A stretch of DNA of 64,000 nt, taken from the NCBI GenBank assembly GCA_050949255.1, contig JBMNFJ010000007.1, positions 1 to 64,000 on the forward strand, written 5' to 3'. Positions 17,047 through 25,951 of this stretch are shown here, one piece after another. Made by a program: the position numbers and the translations under genes. The stretch is from UBA3941 sp002385665 (GTDB lineage: Bacteria; Bacillota; Clostridia; Caldicoprobacterales; UBA3941). The stretch's first letter is position 1. Each line of letters starts with the position of its first letter. The notes under the pieces are model-generated. The model was not told the origin of the DNA and ran no database searches. It was given only the letters and a program-made list of their open reading frames with translations.

Positions 17047-17892
17047 ATGAGCAATTCAACCAGAGCTATCAACAGTCTGCCCCCGGGATGGGGAGAAAAC
17101 GAGCAACCAGTGGTAGAAACGAAATTGCCCCTTGCCGCCCAACTTTTCACTGTGGCGGATATGATGTCAAAGGATCTTCGGGGGACCTTGAAGCTGGTAA
17201 AGGAGGCCGGCTATGACGGAGTGGAATTTGCCGGCGGGCTGAAGTTTACCGCTCAGGAAATCCGCTATGCCCTTGATGAAGCCGGGCTGCAGATTGTGGG
17301 ATGGCATACACCATGGGAATACCTGTCTCCGAACAACATCTATTCCACCATCACCTATAACAAGGTACTGGGCAATCAGTTCATTATCGTTCCCTGGATG
17401 CCGGATGAGACCCTCTACACCCGTGAAAGCTGCCTGAAGTTTGCAGCCGAGTTGACCTGGGTCTCCGATGTTCTGGGCATGCATGGAATGGTTACGGGCT
17501 ACCACAATCATGCAACGGAGTTCCGTCCCACCGACGACACCGGGGAGCTACCCTGGGACATCATCGCCCAAAACACCCCTTCCAATGTCATAATGCAGAA
17601 CGATATCGGAAACGGTATGCGGGGCGGTGGGGATATGATCGAAATGCTGAGAAAGTATCCGGGCCGTGGAGTAACGGTACATATGAAACCCTACTCCCCT
17701 GAAAGTCGGGACACCTTCTTCGACGACCCCAATTGCACCATCGACTGGGACGAATACTTTGAGATCGCCCGTAAGGAAGCAGGAGTCCGCTGGTACATCG
17801 TGGAATACATGAACAATATTCGTTACCCCAACGATCCCATTGCTGCCCTTGCCGCTTCGGCAGAATGGTTCAGGAGCCGAAACGGAAGATAA
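17047..17892 (+). CDS. Sugar phosphate isomerase/epimerase family protein (TIM barrel)
   Basis: A 281-residue protein of the xylose-isomerase-like TIM-barrel family (AP endonuclease 2 superfamily). Typical segments: KEAGYDGVEFAGGL, GLQIVGWHTPWEYL, GMVTGYHNHATEF, a metal-ligand region QNDIGNGMRGG, and the late EYMNNIRYP glutamate. It probably isomerises or epimerises a sugar or inositol-type intermediate in the cytoplasm using a divalent metal. The ATG at 17047 has AGGAGGATGAGC upstream; a longer TTG-started frame from 16918 lacks support. It is the first gene of the plus-strand operon with an MFS permease and an oxidoreductase. Confidence 0.8.
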   Translation: MSNSTRAINSLPPGWGENEQPVVETKLPLAAQLFTVADMMSKDLRGTLKLVKEAGYDGVEFAGGLKFTAQEIRYALDEAGLQIVGWHTPWEYLSPNNIYSTITYNKVLGNQFIIVPWMPDETLYTRESCLKFAAELTWVSDVLGMHGMVTGYHNHATEFRPTDDTGELPWDIIAQNTPSNVIMQNDIGNGMRGGGDMIEMLRKYPGRGVTVHMKPYSPESRDTFFDDPNCTIDWDEYFEIARKEAGVRWYIVEYMNNIRYPNDPIAALAASAEWFRSRNGR

Positions 17893-17998
17893 GGCTTTAA
17901 CTTCAACCGACCAATCCTTTATTTTATGATACCTATTGCGTCTTTTGCCTATAACTTTCTTTTGCTATCAGTATATAAACGATAAGGAGCTAATTAGG

Positions 17999-19255
17999 TT
18001 GACACAAAATAATGTTAATGATTTACCGTCGGAAGATAAGTTGCGTGAAAATCAATCAACGTTACAGTTTGTTAAATATGCTGCACTTAACTTTGTCTTT
18101 TATATTACAGTCTCACTGGGAGGCTATATCACCGTATTCCTTGAATCCATCGGATTTAATCCCCAGCAGGTCGGGGTTGTAACGGCACTTAATTCCGGTG
18201 TGGCTGTCTTTTCCTCACCTTTTTGGGGCATGCTGGGGGATAAAATGCGTTCCCTCAAAAAGGTGCTCAACTTCATTCTTATCGCAAGCGCTATTCTGTT
18301 TGCCCTTATACCCCTTACAAGTGGGGTTAGTATCTGGGGAATATCCTTCTTATTCTTCCTGATACCTGTCACAATGTTCTTCAATAGGCCTCTCATGTCC
18401 CTTGTGGACAATTGGGTATTGGACAATGCCAGCAGGGAAAAGCTCAATTACGGTGCATTGCGCTCCTTTGGCGCCCTTAGCTACGCCCTTGCCAGCTTTG
18501 CCCTTGGATTTATCCTACCGAAAACCGGGGTGGAATTTGCCTTCTATGCAAATGCGGTTTTTACCCTCCCGGTTCTCTTAATGATCCTGTTCACAAAAAC
18601 GGCCAATGACCAGGCCGCCGGCAAAAAGTCTCTCAAGTTTAGTGAAATGCAGTTTAGCAAGATATTCAAAAACTACTACCTGATAACATACATAATTTTC
18701 ACTGCATTTCAAAGAGTCCCCTTTCACTGCTCCATGACCTTTCTTCCCTTTCTTGTTACCGCTGTAGGGGGAGATCCCGCCAAGATGGGCATTATCATGG
18801 CTGTAAGGGCCTTTGCGGAAATACCCATGATGCTGCTTCTAAAACCCCTCCGGCAAAGGCTACCGCTGTACTACATCATTATAATTGCATCCAGCCTTTT
18901 TGTTGCGGAATGCGTCCTGCTTTTCTTCGTCGATAGCTTTGCCATGATTGTCCTTGTATCGGTGCTTCATGGAATTGGAAACGGGTTTATGTTGCCTACC
19001 AGTATCAGCTATGTCTTTTTCCTTGCTCCGGACAATCTTAAAACCACTTCCCAAACCCTCCTTGCATCAACCAACTCCATCGCCGGGGTTCTGGGGGGAG
19101 TTCTCGGAGGTGCCCTCATAACCTTACTGGGCATCAAGCAATTCTATCTGGTAATTGGCCTTTCGATGCTGGTCATCCTTGTCCTGTATCTGTTGAGTTT
19201 TCCTTTTGGGGAAAAGGTTCTTGGCATAAAGCGCCCCGGTTTGAGTCTTTATTAA
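17999..19255 (+). CDS. MFS transporter (sugar-type)
   Basis: A 418-residue permease with 12 hydrophobic helices. The loop-2 motif is GMLGDKMRSLKK and the mid-protein segment is RPLMSLVDNWVLDN, which resembles the MFS protein at 10807-12036. The TTG at 17999 is preferred as start, since AAGGAG at 17983-17988 is well placed; a frame from 17936 has no ribosome binding site. It lies 106 bases after the isomerase and 72 before the oxidoreductase, so it likely imports the compound they process. No ABC or PTS components occur in the window, so MFS uptake seems to be the local strategy. Confidence 0.83.
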   Translation: MTQNNVNDLPSEDKLRENQSTLQFVKYAALNFVFYITVSLGGYITVFLESIGFNPQQVGVVTALNSGVAVFSSPFWGMLGDKMRSLKKVLNFILIASAILFALIPLTSGVSIWGISFLFFLIPVTMFFNRPLMSLVDNWVLDNASREKLNYGALRSFGALSYALASFALGFILPKTGVEFAFYANAVFTLPVLLMILFTKTANDQAAGKKSLKFSEMQFSKIFKNYYLITYIIFTAFQRVPFHCSMTFLPFLVTAVGGDPAKMGIIMAVRAFAEIPMMLLLKPLRQRLPLYYIIIIASSLFVAECVLLFFVDSFAMIVLVSVLHGIGNGFMLPTSISYVFFLAPDNLKTTSQTLLASTNSIAGVLGGVLGGALITLLGIKQFYLVIGLSMLVILVLYLLSFPFGEKVLGIKRPGLSLY

Positions 19256-19327
19256 GTCGGATATAAGCACATGTGAAAGCCCGGCTCCGGCCGGTTTTCG
19301 AATAAAAGTATCATAGGGGGTAATACA

Positions 19328-20527
19328 ATGGAATGGAAACCTAGAAAGAAGCCAAAAGAGGTTCGAATCGCCTTTATAGGCACCGGTATTCAACAGCGTT
19401 CTCATATGAGGGTCTACCAAAACATACCCGGTGTAAAGTTCGTTGCCGCATGCGATATCATTGAGGAAAAGCTCAACGAATTCTGCGATGATTATAATAT
19501 CGAGCACCGCTATTTAGACTATCGTAAGATGCTGGAGAGAGACGATATCGACGCTGTGGATGTAACGGTTCATAACAACTTGCACCTTCCCCTGGTCCTT
19601 GATGTACTTCGTTCCGGTAAACACTGCTACTGCGAGAAGCCCATGGCAGGGTCCTTTGCCGATGCAGTCACCATGTACAAGGCCAGCGAAGACTATGGCA
19701 AGATGCTGCACATCCAGCTGGGACGTATATATGACGCCGCAACCGTTGCCGCAAAGGATCTTATAGATGCCGGTAAGCTGGGCAAGATCTATCATGCCCG
19801 CTCCTATGGCTACCGTCGCCGTGGCCGTCCCTACGTTGACGGATATGCCGAAAAGGAATTTGACCAGTCATGGATAGCCCAGCACGGTGCCCTGTTTGAC
19901 ATGGGGGTTTATCATATCTCCCAGCTCCTCTACCTCATGGGCCTGCCGAAACTTGAAAGGGTAACGGGCAAGGTATACCAGGAGTTGGATATGGACCCCG
20001 TCCGCAGGGAGATAAGCCAATTCGACGTAGAAGAGCTTGGTGTAGGTTTTGCCTACTATGAGAATGACCTGACCCTTGATATCATTGAATCCTGGGCGAT
20101 CCACGGCGGTCCCTTCCCGCCCTCCTCCATCTATGGTTCCAAAGGCGGCATATCCCTTGGCGGCGGCTTTGGTCCTCCCAGTGCAGACCCAATGGAAAAT
20201 GCTTTCACCTTCTATGATGAAGAGCTGGGTTATCCCAGGGTAATCAAGCTGGACCTTCAGGCAGAGATTGGTCGACGGGCTCAAGTGGATCCCAACTACC
20301 ATCACTATGTCAATTCCCAGGCCCATTGGATAGCTGCTCTCCGCGGCGAGTGTGAGCTGCTCCCCACAAAGGATATAGCTCTTGAAACCATGCGGGTCAG
20401 TGAAGGGCTCTTCCTCTCCAGCACGCTGGGTAGGGAAATCTACGCCGATGAAATCTCAACCCTCTCCAAATCTACTGCCCTGAGAACCCAGGAGACTCCG
20501 TTTGGTACCCTGAAATATGATTTCTGA
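19328..20527 (+). CDS. Gfo/Idh/MocA family oxidoreductase
   Basis: A 399-residue NAD(P)-dependent sugar or inositol dehydrogenase. The Rossmann motif is AFIGTGIQQRSH near residue 15. The family's catalytic Lys lies in YCEKPMAGSF at about 98. The C-terminal alpha/beta domain contains HGALFDMGVYHISQLLYLMG, the usual active-site His region. It should oxidise a sugar hydroxyl, with the adjacent TIM-barrel isomerases handling the product, as in inositol-type and keto-sugar pathways. GGGGGTAATAC precedes the ATG. A strong terminator at 20539-20592 follows, so the next isomerase may be partly uncoupled. Confidence 0.87.
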   Translation: MEWKPRKKPKEVRIAFIGTGIQQRSHMRVYQNIPGVKFVAACDIIEEKLNEFCDDYNIEHRYLDYRKMLERDDIDAVDVTVHNNLHLPLVLDVLRSGKHCYCEKPMAGSFADAVTMYKASEDYGKMLHIQLGRIYDAATVAAKDLIDAGKLGKIYHARSYGYRRRGRPYVDGYAEKEFDQSWIAQHGALFDMGVYHISQLLYLMGLPKLERVTGKVYQELDMDPVRREISQFDVEELGVGFAYYENDLTLDIIESWAIHGGPFPPSSIYGSKGGISLGGGFGPPSADPMENAFTFYDEELGYPRVIKLDLQAEIGRRAQVDPNYHHYVNSQAHWIAALRGECELLPTKDIALETMRVSEGLFLSSTLGREIYADEISTLSKSTALRTQETPFGTLKYDF

Positions 20528-20538
20528 TTCATAGGTTG

Positions 20539-20592
20539 ACCACCCACGGATATAGCCGGAACAAACAACGTAAGCCTATATCCGTGGGTGGT
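20539..20592 (+). terminator. Strong intrinsic terminator after the Gfo/Idh/MocA gene
   Basis: A perfect 17-bp stem (ACCACCCACGGATATAG at 20539-20555 with its complement at 20576-20592) and a 20-base loop, followed by TCTTTTAC. It begins 12 bases after the stop codon. It may reduce read-through into the second isomerase gene. Confidence 0.8.
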
Positions 20593-20647
20593 TCTTTTAC
20601 TGCAAGGTATGTTTAAGATAGTAGTGAATAGTGAAGGGGGAATCATT

Positions 20648-21499
20648 ATGAATAAAAAGCTTTCCATCATGGGTTATTCATTTCACGGACTTCTCTCGGA
20701 GGGACGCACCGATATTTTTCACTTTATGGAAATGGTAAAAAACCGTTACCGGGTCGATGCGGTTGACATCTGGAGCGGTTTCGTACCCGAATCCCTGCTC
20801 AATGAAGAATCCGCCAAAAGGATAAAAAAATCTCTCGATGAATTGGGATTGGTTGTAGCCAACCTCTGCATCGACGGCCCCTATGTACCCTGGGCCCCTA
20901 CCGCAGAAGAGATTGAAGGCAACCGCGAGCGCATGCTGAGATTTATCGACTTTGCCACAGTCATAGGTGCCAGGACTATCCGTGTAGACTTCTGTCCCTG
21001 GGGTACAGGCGGTGAAATGCCACCCGAGGCTTTTGACATCATCGTTGAACGCTACCGGGAATATGCTGAGATCTGCTACAGCAGGGGCATGAAAATCGGT
21101 CCGGAGAACCATTTCGGCTGGGACAACACTCCAAAGTATCTTAAGGCGGTAAAGGATGCCGTCAACCATCCCGGCTACGGCCATCTCTTCCACTTCACAA
21201 ATTTCCAGGAAGAGCCGGAACTGGGCAGGGAAATAGCCATGTCCTATGTCATGCATACCCATGTGCCCCCATACACGATCATGTCCGGTGTAGCCAAGGA
21301 TCATATGAGGGATCTTATCAAGGCCGGATATGACGGCTATTGGGGTGTTGAGATCGGATCGGATATACATTGTTTTGAGCGGCTGGCCTGGCATCTGGCC
21401 TGCATCAATATCATCCTGGCTGAGCTTGAGGAAGAGCTGGAGGGTAGCGGTAAGATTGTGGATTTCCTGACGGATATAGTCAAGCCCAGGGGCAGATAA
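20648..21499 (+). CDS. Sugar phosphate isomerase/epimerase family protein (second copy)
   Basis: A 283-residue TIM-barrel protein of the same superfamily as the gene at 17047. Segments: VDIWSGFVPESLL, VVANLCIDGPYVPW, GARTIRVDFCPWG, KIGPENHFGWDN with the metal-binding Glu, VMHTHVPPYT and GYWGVEIGSDIHCF. The Cys and His placement differs from the first copy, so the two probably act on different intermediates. The ATG at 20648 has AAGGGGGAA upstream; a frame starting at 20588 would begin inside the terminator stem and is rejected. A terminator-like hairpin follows at 21599. Confidence 0.8.
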   Translation: MNKKLSIMGYSFHGLLSEGRTDIFHFMEMVKNRYRVDAVDIWSGFVPESLLNEESAKRIKKSLDELGLVVANLCIDGPYVPWAPTAEEIEGNRERMLRFIDFATVIGARTIRVDFCPWGTGGEMPPEAFDIIVERYREYAEICYSRGMKIGPENHFGWDNTPKYLKAVKDAVNHPGYGHLFHFTNFQEEPELGREIAMSYVMHTHVPPYTIMSGVAKDHMRDLIKAGYDGYWGVEIGSDIHCFERLAWHLACINIILAELEEELEGSGKIVDFLTDIVKPRGR

Positions 21500-21598
21500 G
21501 CCTCTTCTGTCTTCCCAGCTATAGCAGTAGGCTGTTTTGAAACCTTTAGGCCGGATATTGGAATAACTAATAGCATGATGCTTATAGAATGATATCAT

Positions 21599-21631
21599 AA
21601 AGGGGTATCCCATAATTGGGATGCCCCTTTT
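21599..21631 (+). terminator. Terminator hairpin after the second isomerase
   Basis: AAAGGGGTATCCC at 21599-21611 pairs with GGGATGCCCCTTTT at 21618-21631, with one G-U wobble and a 6-base loop. It lies 100 bases after the stop codon. The tail ends in TTTT. Confidence 0.6.
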
Positions 21632-21727
21632 AAGCTAACATGCCCTTCAGAATATTTAGTTCGACTTTACGTACTAGGGTAATGGCTATTCATCGCTCCT
21701 TTACATCATCAACATAACGTCATCGTT

Positions 21728-21797
21728 GAAGTTTCAAAAAAATCTATTATAGTTTTTATATGGCGAGCGTTAATAGTAATGTATTTTTTGAAACTTC
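21728..21797. repeat. 14-bp perfect inverted repeats 42 bases apart
   Basis: GAAGTTTCAAAAAA at 21728-21741 is exactly complementary to TTTTTTGAAACTTC at 21784-21797. The ends face inward around 42 bases of AT-rich DNA with ATATGGCGAGCG in the middle. It lies in the 465-base gap between two convergent genes, which holds no other recognisable feature except the hairpin at 21599. It could be a small mobile-element relic or an operator pair. Confidence 0.45.
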
Positions 21798-21964
21798 CTA
21801 CTTCCGACATCGATTTGGAGAAAACTAAGGCTTATTCCATTTGAAAAGCCTATCGCTTCCAATCCGGCGTCCTGCCGGAATAAACCATCCTCCCATAGAA
21901 GACGTACAGCATTCAATAGCCTTTACCCATATCTAACCAGTATAAAAATCCCCAAGTGCTATAG

Positions 21965-23425
21965 TCAGTCCTTGATATGGGAAAGACTGCTCCTGAAAGG
22001 TCTGCCCGCTATCAAGCGCGTACCGTCGGAATAACCTTCCTCCCTGTCTTTGAGTTCATTGACAAGAATCCTCCTTAGATACTCTATCCTATCCCTGTAT
22101 TCAGCATCATCTATTGCATCATGCAGCTCCTGGGGATCCTTCTCCAAGTCGAAGTATTGCTCCTGGCCTGTCTGGGAATACCATATATACTTGTCCCTTT
22201 CGGTTACTATATAGTGGTTTGAAGCAGTACCGAAAGTATGCTCTCCATGGAGGTACTCCCTCCACTCCGCTTCCTGTCCCATTGCCAGGGGTAACACGCT
22301 CTTCCCATCTATGGTATCGGGTATTTCTATACCGGCGGCATCAAGCAGGGTAGGCATAATATCCCTTAGTTCGACTATGCTGTTCACGGTTGTACCGGTT
22401 TTTAATCCCGGCAAATTATTGCCCGGGTCATATATGATAAAGGGAATTGAAGCACTGCCCTCGTAGGGTAGGGATTTCCTGAACCAGTCATGGTCCCCCA
22501 TCATATCCCCGTGATCGGAAGTAAACAGGATAACGGTGTTGTTTAGTACATTCTCATCGTGCAGGGCTTGCAGGAATCGGCCTATCTGGTGATCTAAATG
22601 GGTGATGCTCCCATAATAGCCTGCCCTTGCCCTCCTCAGGGCCTTTTGGCTTAACCTTCCGCCAAATCCGTTATAGATCAGGGGATCCTGCAGGTCATTA
22701 TCCTGAACTACCCAGTCCCCTATAGGAGGATCCGGCATCTCCGCGTCTATATACATATCATAGTAGTATTGCGGTGGATCCAGGGGAGAATGGGGCCTTA
22801 CGAAGGACATCATAAGGAAGAAGGGTTTGGTGGGATCCCGCCTCCTTAAGAAGTCTATGGACTCGCTAACTACCCAGTTGGTGGGATGCAGGTGCTCGGG
22901 GTAGACCCAGGGCCTGGCAACCCATGAGTTACAGTCTAAGCCCGTATCGATGATATCGGCAACATCATGCCCCAGTTTCTCCCTGAGCCAGGGCAGATAG
23001 TCATCGGTGTTGAACCAGTTTTCCGAAGCCTTGGCATCTTTATTTCTATAGGCATGAAGGTAGCCATCGTGAAGCAGCACATTGTGGAATCCGCAGAGGA
23101 ACCTTTGGGGATGTACATGCATCTTCCCAACGGCCTGGGTATGATAGCCCGCCTTGGCAAATTCTCCTGCTACATAATGGTCATAATTCCACCTAACCCT
23201 GTCTTCGTACCCGACCCTGCCATGATTTTTCTGGGCCAAGCCCGTCATAATAGCAGCCCTGGAAGCGATACAGGTTGGTACAGCCGAATAGGCATTGGTA
23301 AACATGACCCCCCTGTGGGCCATGGTATCCAAATGGGGAGTCTCCACTACCGGGTGTCCCAAAACACCCAGGCAGTCTCCCCTCATCTGATCTACGGTGA
23401 TAAGCAATACATTTGGTCTGTCCAT
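21965..23425 (-). CDS. Sulfatase (alkaline phosphatase superfamily)
   Basis: A 486-residue type I sulfatase. Metal site NVLLITVDQMRGD at residues 5-17; formylglycine motif C52-I-A-S-R56 in PTCIASRAAIMTG; later ligands in SDHGDMMGDHDW and VGKMHVHP. It should remove sulfate esters from a sugar in the cytoplasm, as no signal peptide is seen. The motif has Ala where CxPSR is usual, a variant found in some bacterial sulfatases. Cys52 needs conversion to formylglycine by a radical SAM maturase, which is not evident in this window. GGGGAGGAAG precedes the ATG. It is the last gene of a seven-gene minus-strand run starting at 32051. Confidence 0.87.
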   Translation of the reverse strand: MDRPNVLLITVDQMRGDCLGVLGHPVVETPHLDTMAHRGVMFTNAYSAVPTCIASRAAIMTGLAQKNHGRVGYEDRVRWNYDHYVAGEFAKAGYHTQAVGKMHVHPQRFLCGFHNVLLHDGYLHAYRNKDAKASENWFNTDDYLPWLREKLGHDVADIIDTGLDCNSWVARPWVYPEHLHPTNWVVSESIDFLRRRDPTKPFFLMMSFVRPHSPLDPPQYYYDMYIDAEMPDPPIGDWVVQDNDLQDPLIYNGFGGRLSQKALRRARAGYYGSITHLDHQIGRFLQALHDENVLNNTVILFTSDHGDMMGDHDWFRKSLPYEGSASIPFIIYDPGNNLPGLKTGTTVNSIVELRDIMPTLLDAAGIEIPDTIDGKSVLPLAMGQEAEWREYLHGEHTFGTASNHYIVTERDKYIWYSQTGQEQYFDLEKDPQELHDAIDDAEYRDRIEYLRRILVNELKDREEGYSDGTRLIAGRPFRSSLSHIKD

Positions 23426-23498
23426 TTCTTCTTCCTCCCCTTTCTTTTTTATGGGATGCTAGTAGCCTGGGGGACCTTAAGGCCAAGCACCTAAACTT

Positions 23499-24812
23499 CT
23501 ACTCGAAGTTTATATTCTTGGACAGCTCTACCACCATTCTACACTGGTTGGCGCTTTTGATCTCTTCCCCATGCACTACCATATCCTTAATGGTTATATC
23601 CCTGATCATATGGTCTGCATCGTATCCTCGAATAATTGAAACCGGGAAAGGCCCGTCTACAACCTGGATATTGTTAAAAACAATGTCGCTGACCTGACCC
23701 CTCTCCTCATCGCGGCTGTACTGAGAGAATTGAACTTTAATATCGATGAGTTTTTCCCTGGAGTCCTCCACCCTGATATTGTCATACCTGACATTTCTTA
23801 TATGGGCCCTGTCTCCATTGTGGATGGTAAAGGTACCACCTGACTGATAGCCCTCGAATTCACTGCGTATGACATCACAGTTTTCAAATACTATATTGCT
23901 AATCTCATCGCATCGGGTTTCATAACCTATTTCCAGGGCATTCCCAAATTCAGCGTTCCAGAAGACGCTGTCCGATATTCTTACGTTCTTTACATTTTTG
24001 TGTCCGGCTTCATGCTGATAGTCAACCGCCTTAATGGCCACGCAGTCATCGTTGGATCTTACAAAGCAATTGCTGATACTGACATCCTCGCTGCCCACCA
24101 CATCAATGCCGTCACCGGTCATAACGAAGGTTATTACATTAAGATCTTTGATAACGACATCCTCACAGGCAATGGGTACAACATGCCAGTTGGGTCCATC
24201 CACTATTGTTATGCCTTCGATGGTTACGTTTTTACATTCCACCAGCTTTATCATCTGCTTCTGCTGGACATCACCCTGCCTATGCCACTTACTGCCGTTT
24301 AGTATCCCACGACCCTTTATGATAAGATTATTGGCCCTATAGGCGCAGAATGAGCCGTATACTACCGCGCCCTCGTCTATGTACACGGTATCCCCTTCAT
24401 GCAGCTCCATTTCACCGATATCGTACACCTTTCCGGATTCAAAATAATGGACCTTATCATCGCCCTTTTTAGGCCTTGCCTCTTCCATTGGGTTGATCAG
24501 TATAAACAGAGGATTTAATATATCATCATCGAACTCTACGCTCAGCTTCCGGGGGCCCTCTACGGTAAAGGACACCCTATTGCCCTCTATCCTGGGTATT
24601 ATGCCGGAAATCAAGGGCCTTACCTTTACGGTTTTAAAAGGCTTGTTGGATGTGATTTCCACCTCCATGGTTCCCTGTCCCGAAAGGATGGCATAATTGG
24701 CTACATCGCAGGTATAAACAAATACTTCCTTCCCGTCGACGGTTAAACTATAATCTTCCGCCGGAGGGATTTGTGGATCTGGATTTTTCACGGATATCCG
24801 AGTTTCTGTCAT
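23499..24812 (-). CDS. GH28-like right-handed beta-helix glycosidase (polygalacturonase family)
   Basis: A 437-residue protein. An N-terminal beta-rich domain of about 130 residues precedes a parallel beta helix with repeated segments such as NVTIEGITI, DVVIKDLNVI and DVSISNCFV. The GH28 acid positions are seen in TGDGID and SNDDCVAIK. The usual GHG motif is replaced by GNALEIG, so the catalytic set is not fully canonical. No signal peptide, so it would act on imported oligogalacturonide-like substrates. It lies 110 bases from the PfkB kinase and 73 from the sulfatase. Alternative: another beta-helix glycosidase or isomerising lyase with a GH28-like fold. Confidence 0.75.
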   Translation of the reverse strand: MTETRISVKNPDPQIPPAEDYSLTVDGKEVFVYTCDVANYAILSGQGTMEVEITSNKPFKTVKVRPLISGIIPRIEGNRVSFTVEGPRKLSVEFDDDILNPLFILINPMEEARPKKGDDKVHYFESGKVYDIGEMELHEGDTVYIDEGAVVYGSFCAYRANNLIIKGRGILNGSKWHRQGDVQQKQMIKLVECKNVTIEGITIVDGPNWHVVPIACEDVVIKDLNVITFVMTGDGIDVVGSEDVSISNCFVRSNDDCVAIKAVDYQHEAGHKNVKNVRISDSVFWNAEFGNALEIGYETRCDEISNIVFENCDVIRSEFEGYQSGGTFTIHNGDRAHIRNVRYDNIRVEDSREKLIDIKVQFSQYSRDEERGQVSDIVFNNIQVVDGPFPVSIIRGYDADHMIRDITIKDMVVHGEEIKSANQCRMVVELSKNINFE

Positions 24813-24922
24813 TTTTTTACTCCTTCTCTTTTCTGTAATGAAACATCTTTTTGTTTTGAACTTGTTTTGTTTAATAGCCTCTTTTGTTTAAATATCTTTT
24901 TTGTATCAGATTATATAAGGTC

Positions 24923-25912
24923 CTACGCCAGGCAGGTCTCAACCATACTCTCCCCTTGCAGGTTAAACATATGGTCCCGGTAGAAGGCCACCCTTTGATC
25001 AATTTCCCTGTAGTCGATGGTTCCATCCTTTAGGAATTGTTCTACGGTGGGCAGGTCTGGTATTCCTGCCCTGCCCCCTACCCTGGTACACTTTATGGCC
25101 GATACGGCACTGGAAAATCTGGCTATATCCTCTACATCCCAGCCCTGTATCAGGCCGTAGATAAAGGCTCCGTGGAATACATCCCCGGCTCCCGTAGTAT
25201 CCATGACCTTCACCTTAAAGGCAGGCATTTCGAAATATTTATCGCCATAGACACCCAGGCATCCATGTTCCCCAAAGGTGAAGATGACTATGTCGGGGCC
25301 TTCCTTCTGTATAAGCCTGCAGTTTTCTTCATGGTTGTCGTCCTGGAAAACGGCTCTGTAATAGAATTCAGAAGCTATAAAGACGTCGATCAATCCATAG
25401 TTTTTCTCTATCTCTTCCTGGTAGTAGTCGGCATCGAATACCACCGTGTTGCCCTTCTCCCTGGACCACAGGGCTGCCTGCCTGGTCACAGGGGTCATAT
25501 GGGACAGGTGCAGATAGTCCCCCTGGGTTATATATTCCCTGTCCAGGTCTTCCAGGGTCAACTTCCTTAAATTTGGCTGCCGTCCAATAAAGCTTCTACC
25601 CTGGGTTTCCTCTTCCGAAAGGCAGATGCAAAAGGATGTCTGTCCGTTTGGGTCTACATACAGTCTGGAGACGTCAACATCATGCCGTTTAAAATCATCT
25701 ATGAGAAATCTACCAAAGGCGTCGTTGCCTACGACCCCCACCATTCCCGTCTTTACACCCAGTCTACCCAGGGCCACCAGAGCAGATGGGACCTTTCCAC
25801 CCCCCTGCCAGCTATATTCCTCAAGCCTGCAGGATTCATTGGTTTTCGGAATTTTCCTGGTATGGATGAGAAAATCCATAACCGGGTTTCCAATTCCTAC
25901 GACTTTAATCAT
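24923..25912 (-). CDS. PfkB-family carbohydrate kinase
   Basis: A 329-residue ribokinase-type protein. The substrate-binding GGGKVPSALVALGRLG follows residue 36, and the ATP/anion-hole motif DTTGAGDVFHGAF has G241-A-G-D244 with the catalytic Asp. It phosphorylates a sugar or sugar acid with ATP in the cytoplasm. Lying between GH4 and GH28-like genes, it may phosphorylate a released hexose, KDG-like acid or other monosaccharide. The exact substrate cannot be told. It lies 39 bases after the GH4 gene. Confidence 0.87.
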   Translation of the reverse strand: MIKVVGIGNPVMDFLIHTRKIPKTNESCRLEEYSWQGGGKVPSALVALGRLGVKTGMVGVVGNDAFGRFLIDDFKRHDVDVSRLYVDPNGQTSFCICLSEEETQGRSFIGRQPNLRKLTLEDLDREYITQGDYLHLSHMTPVTRQAALWSREKGNTVVFDADYYQEEIEKNYGLIDVFIASEFYYRAVFQDDNHEENCRLIQKEGPDIVIFTFGEHGCLGVYGDKYFEMPAFKVKVMDTTGAGDVFHGAFIYGLIQGWDVEDIARFSSAVSAIKCTRVGGRAGIPDLPTVEQFLKDGTIDYREIDQRVAFYRDHMFNLQGESMVETCLA

Positions 25913-25951
25913 TTAGTTCTACTCCTTTATGGTGTATTAATTTAATGAATT

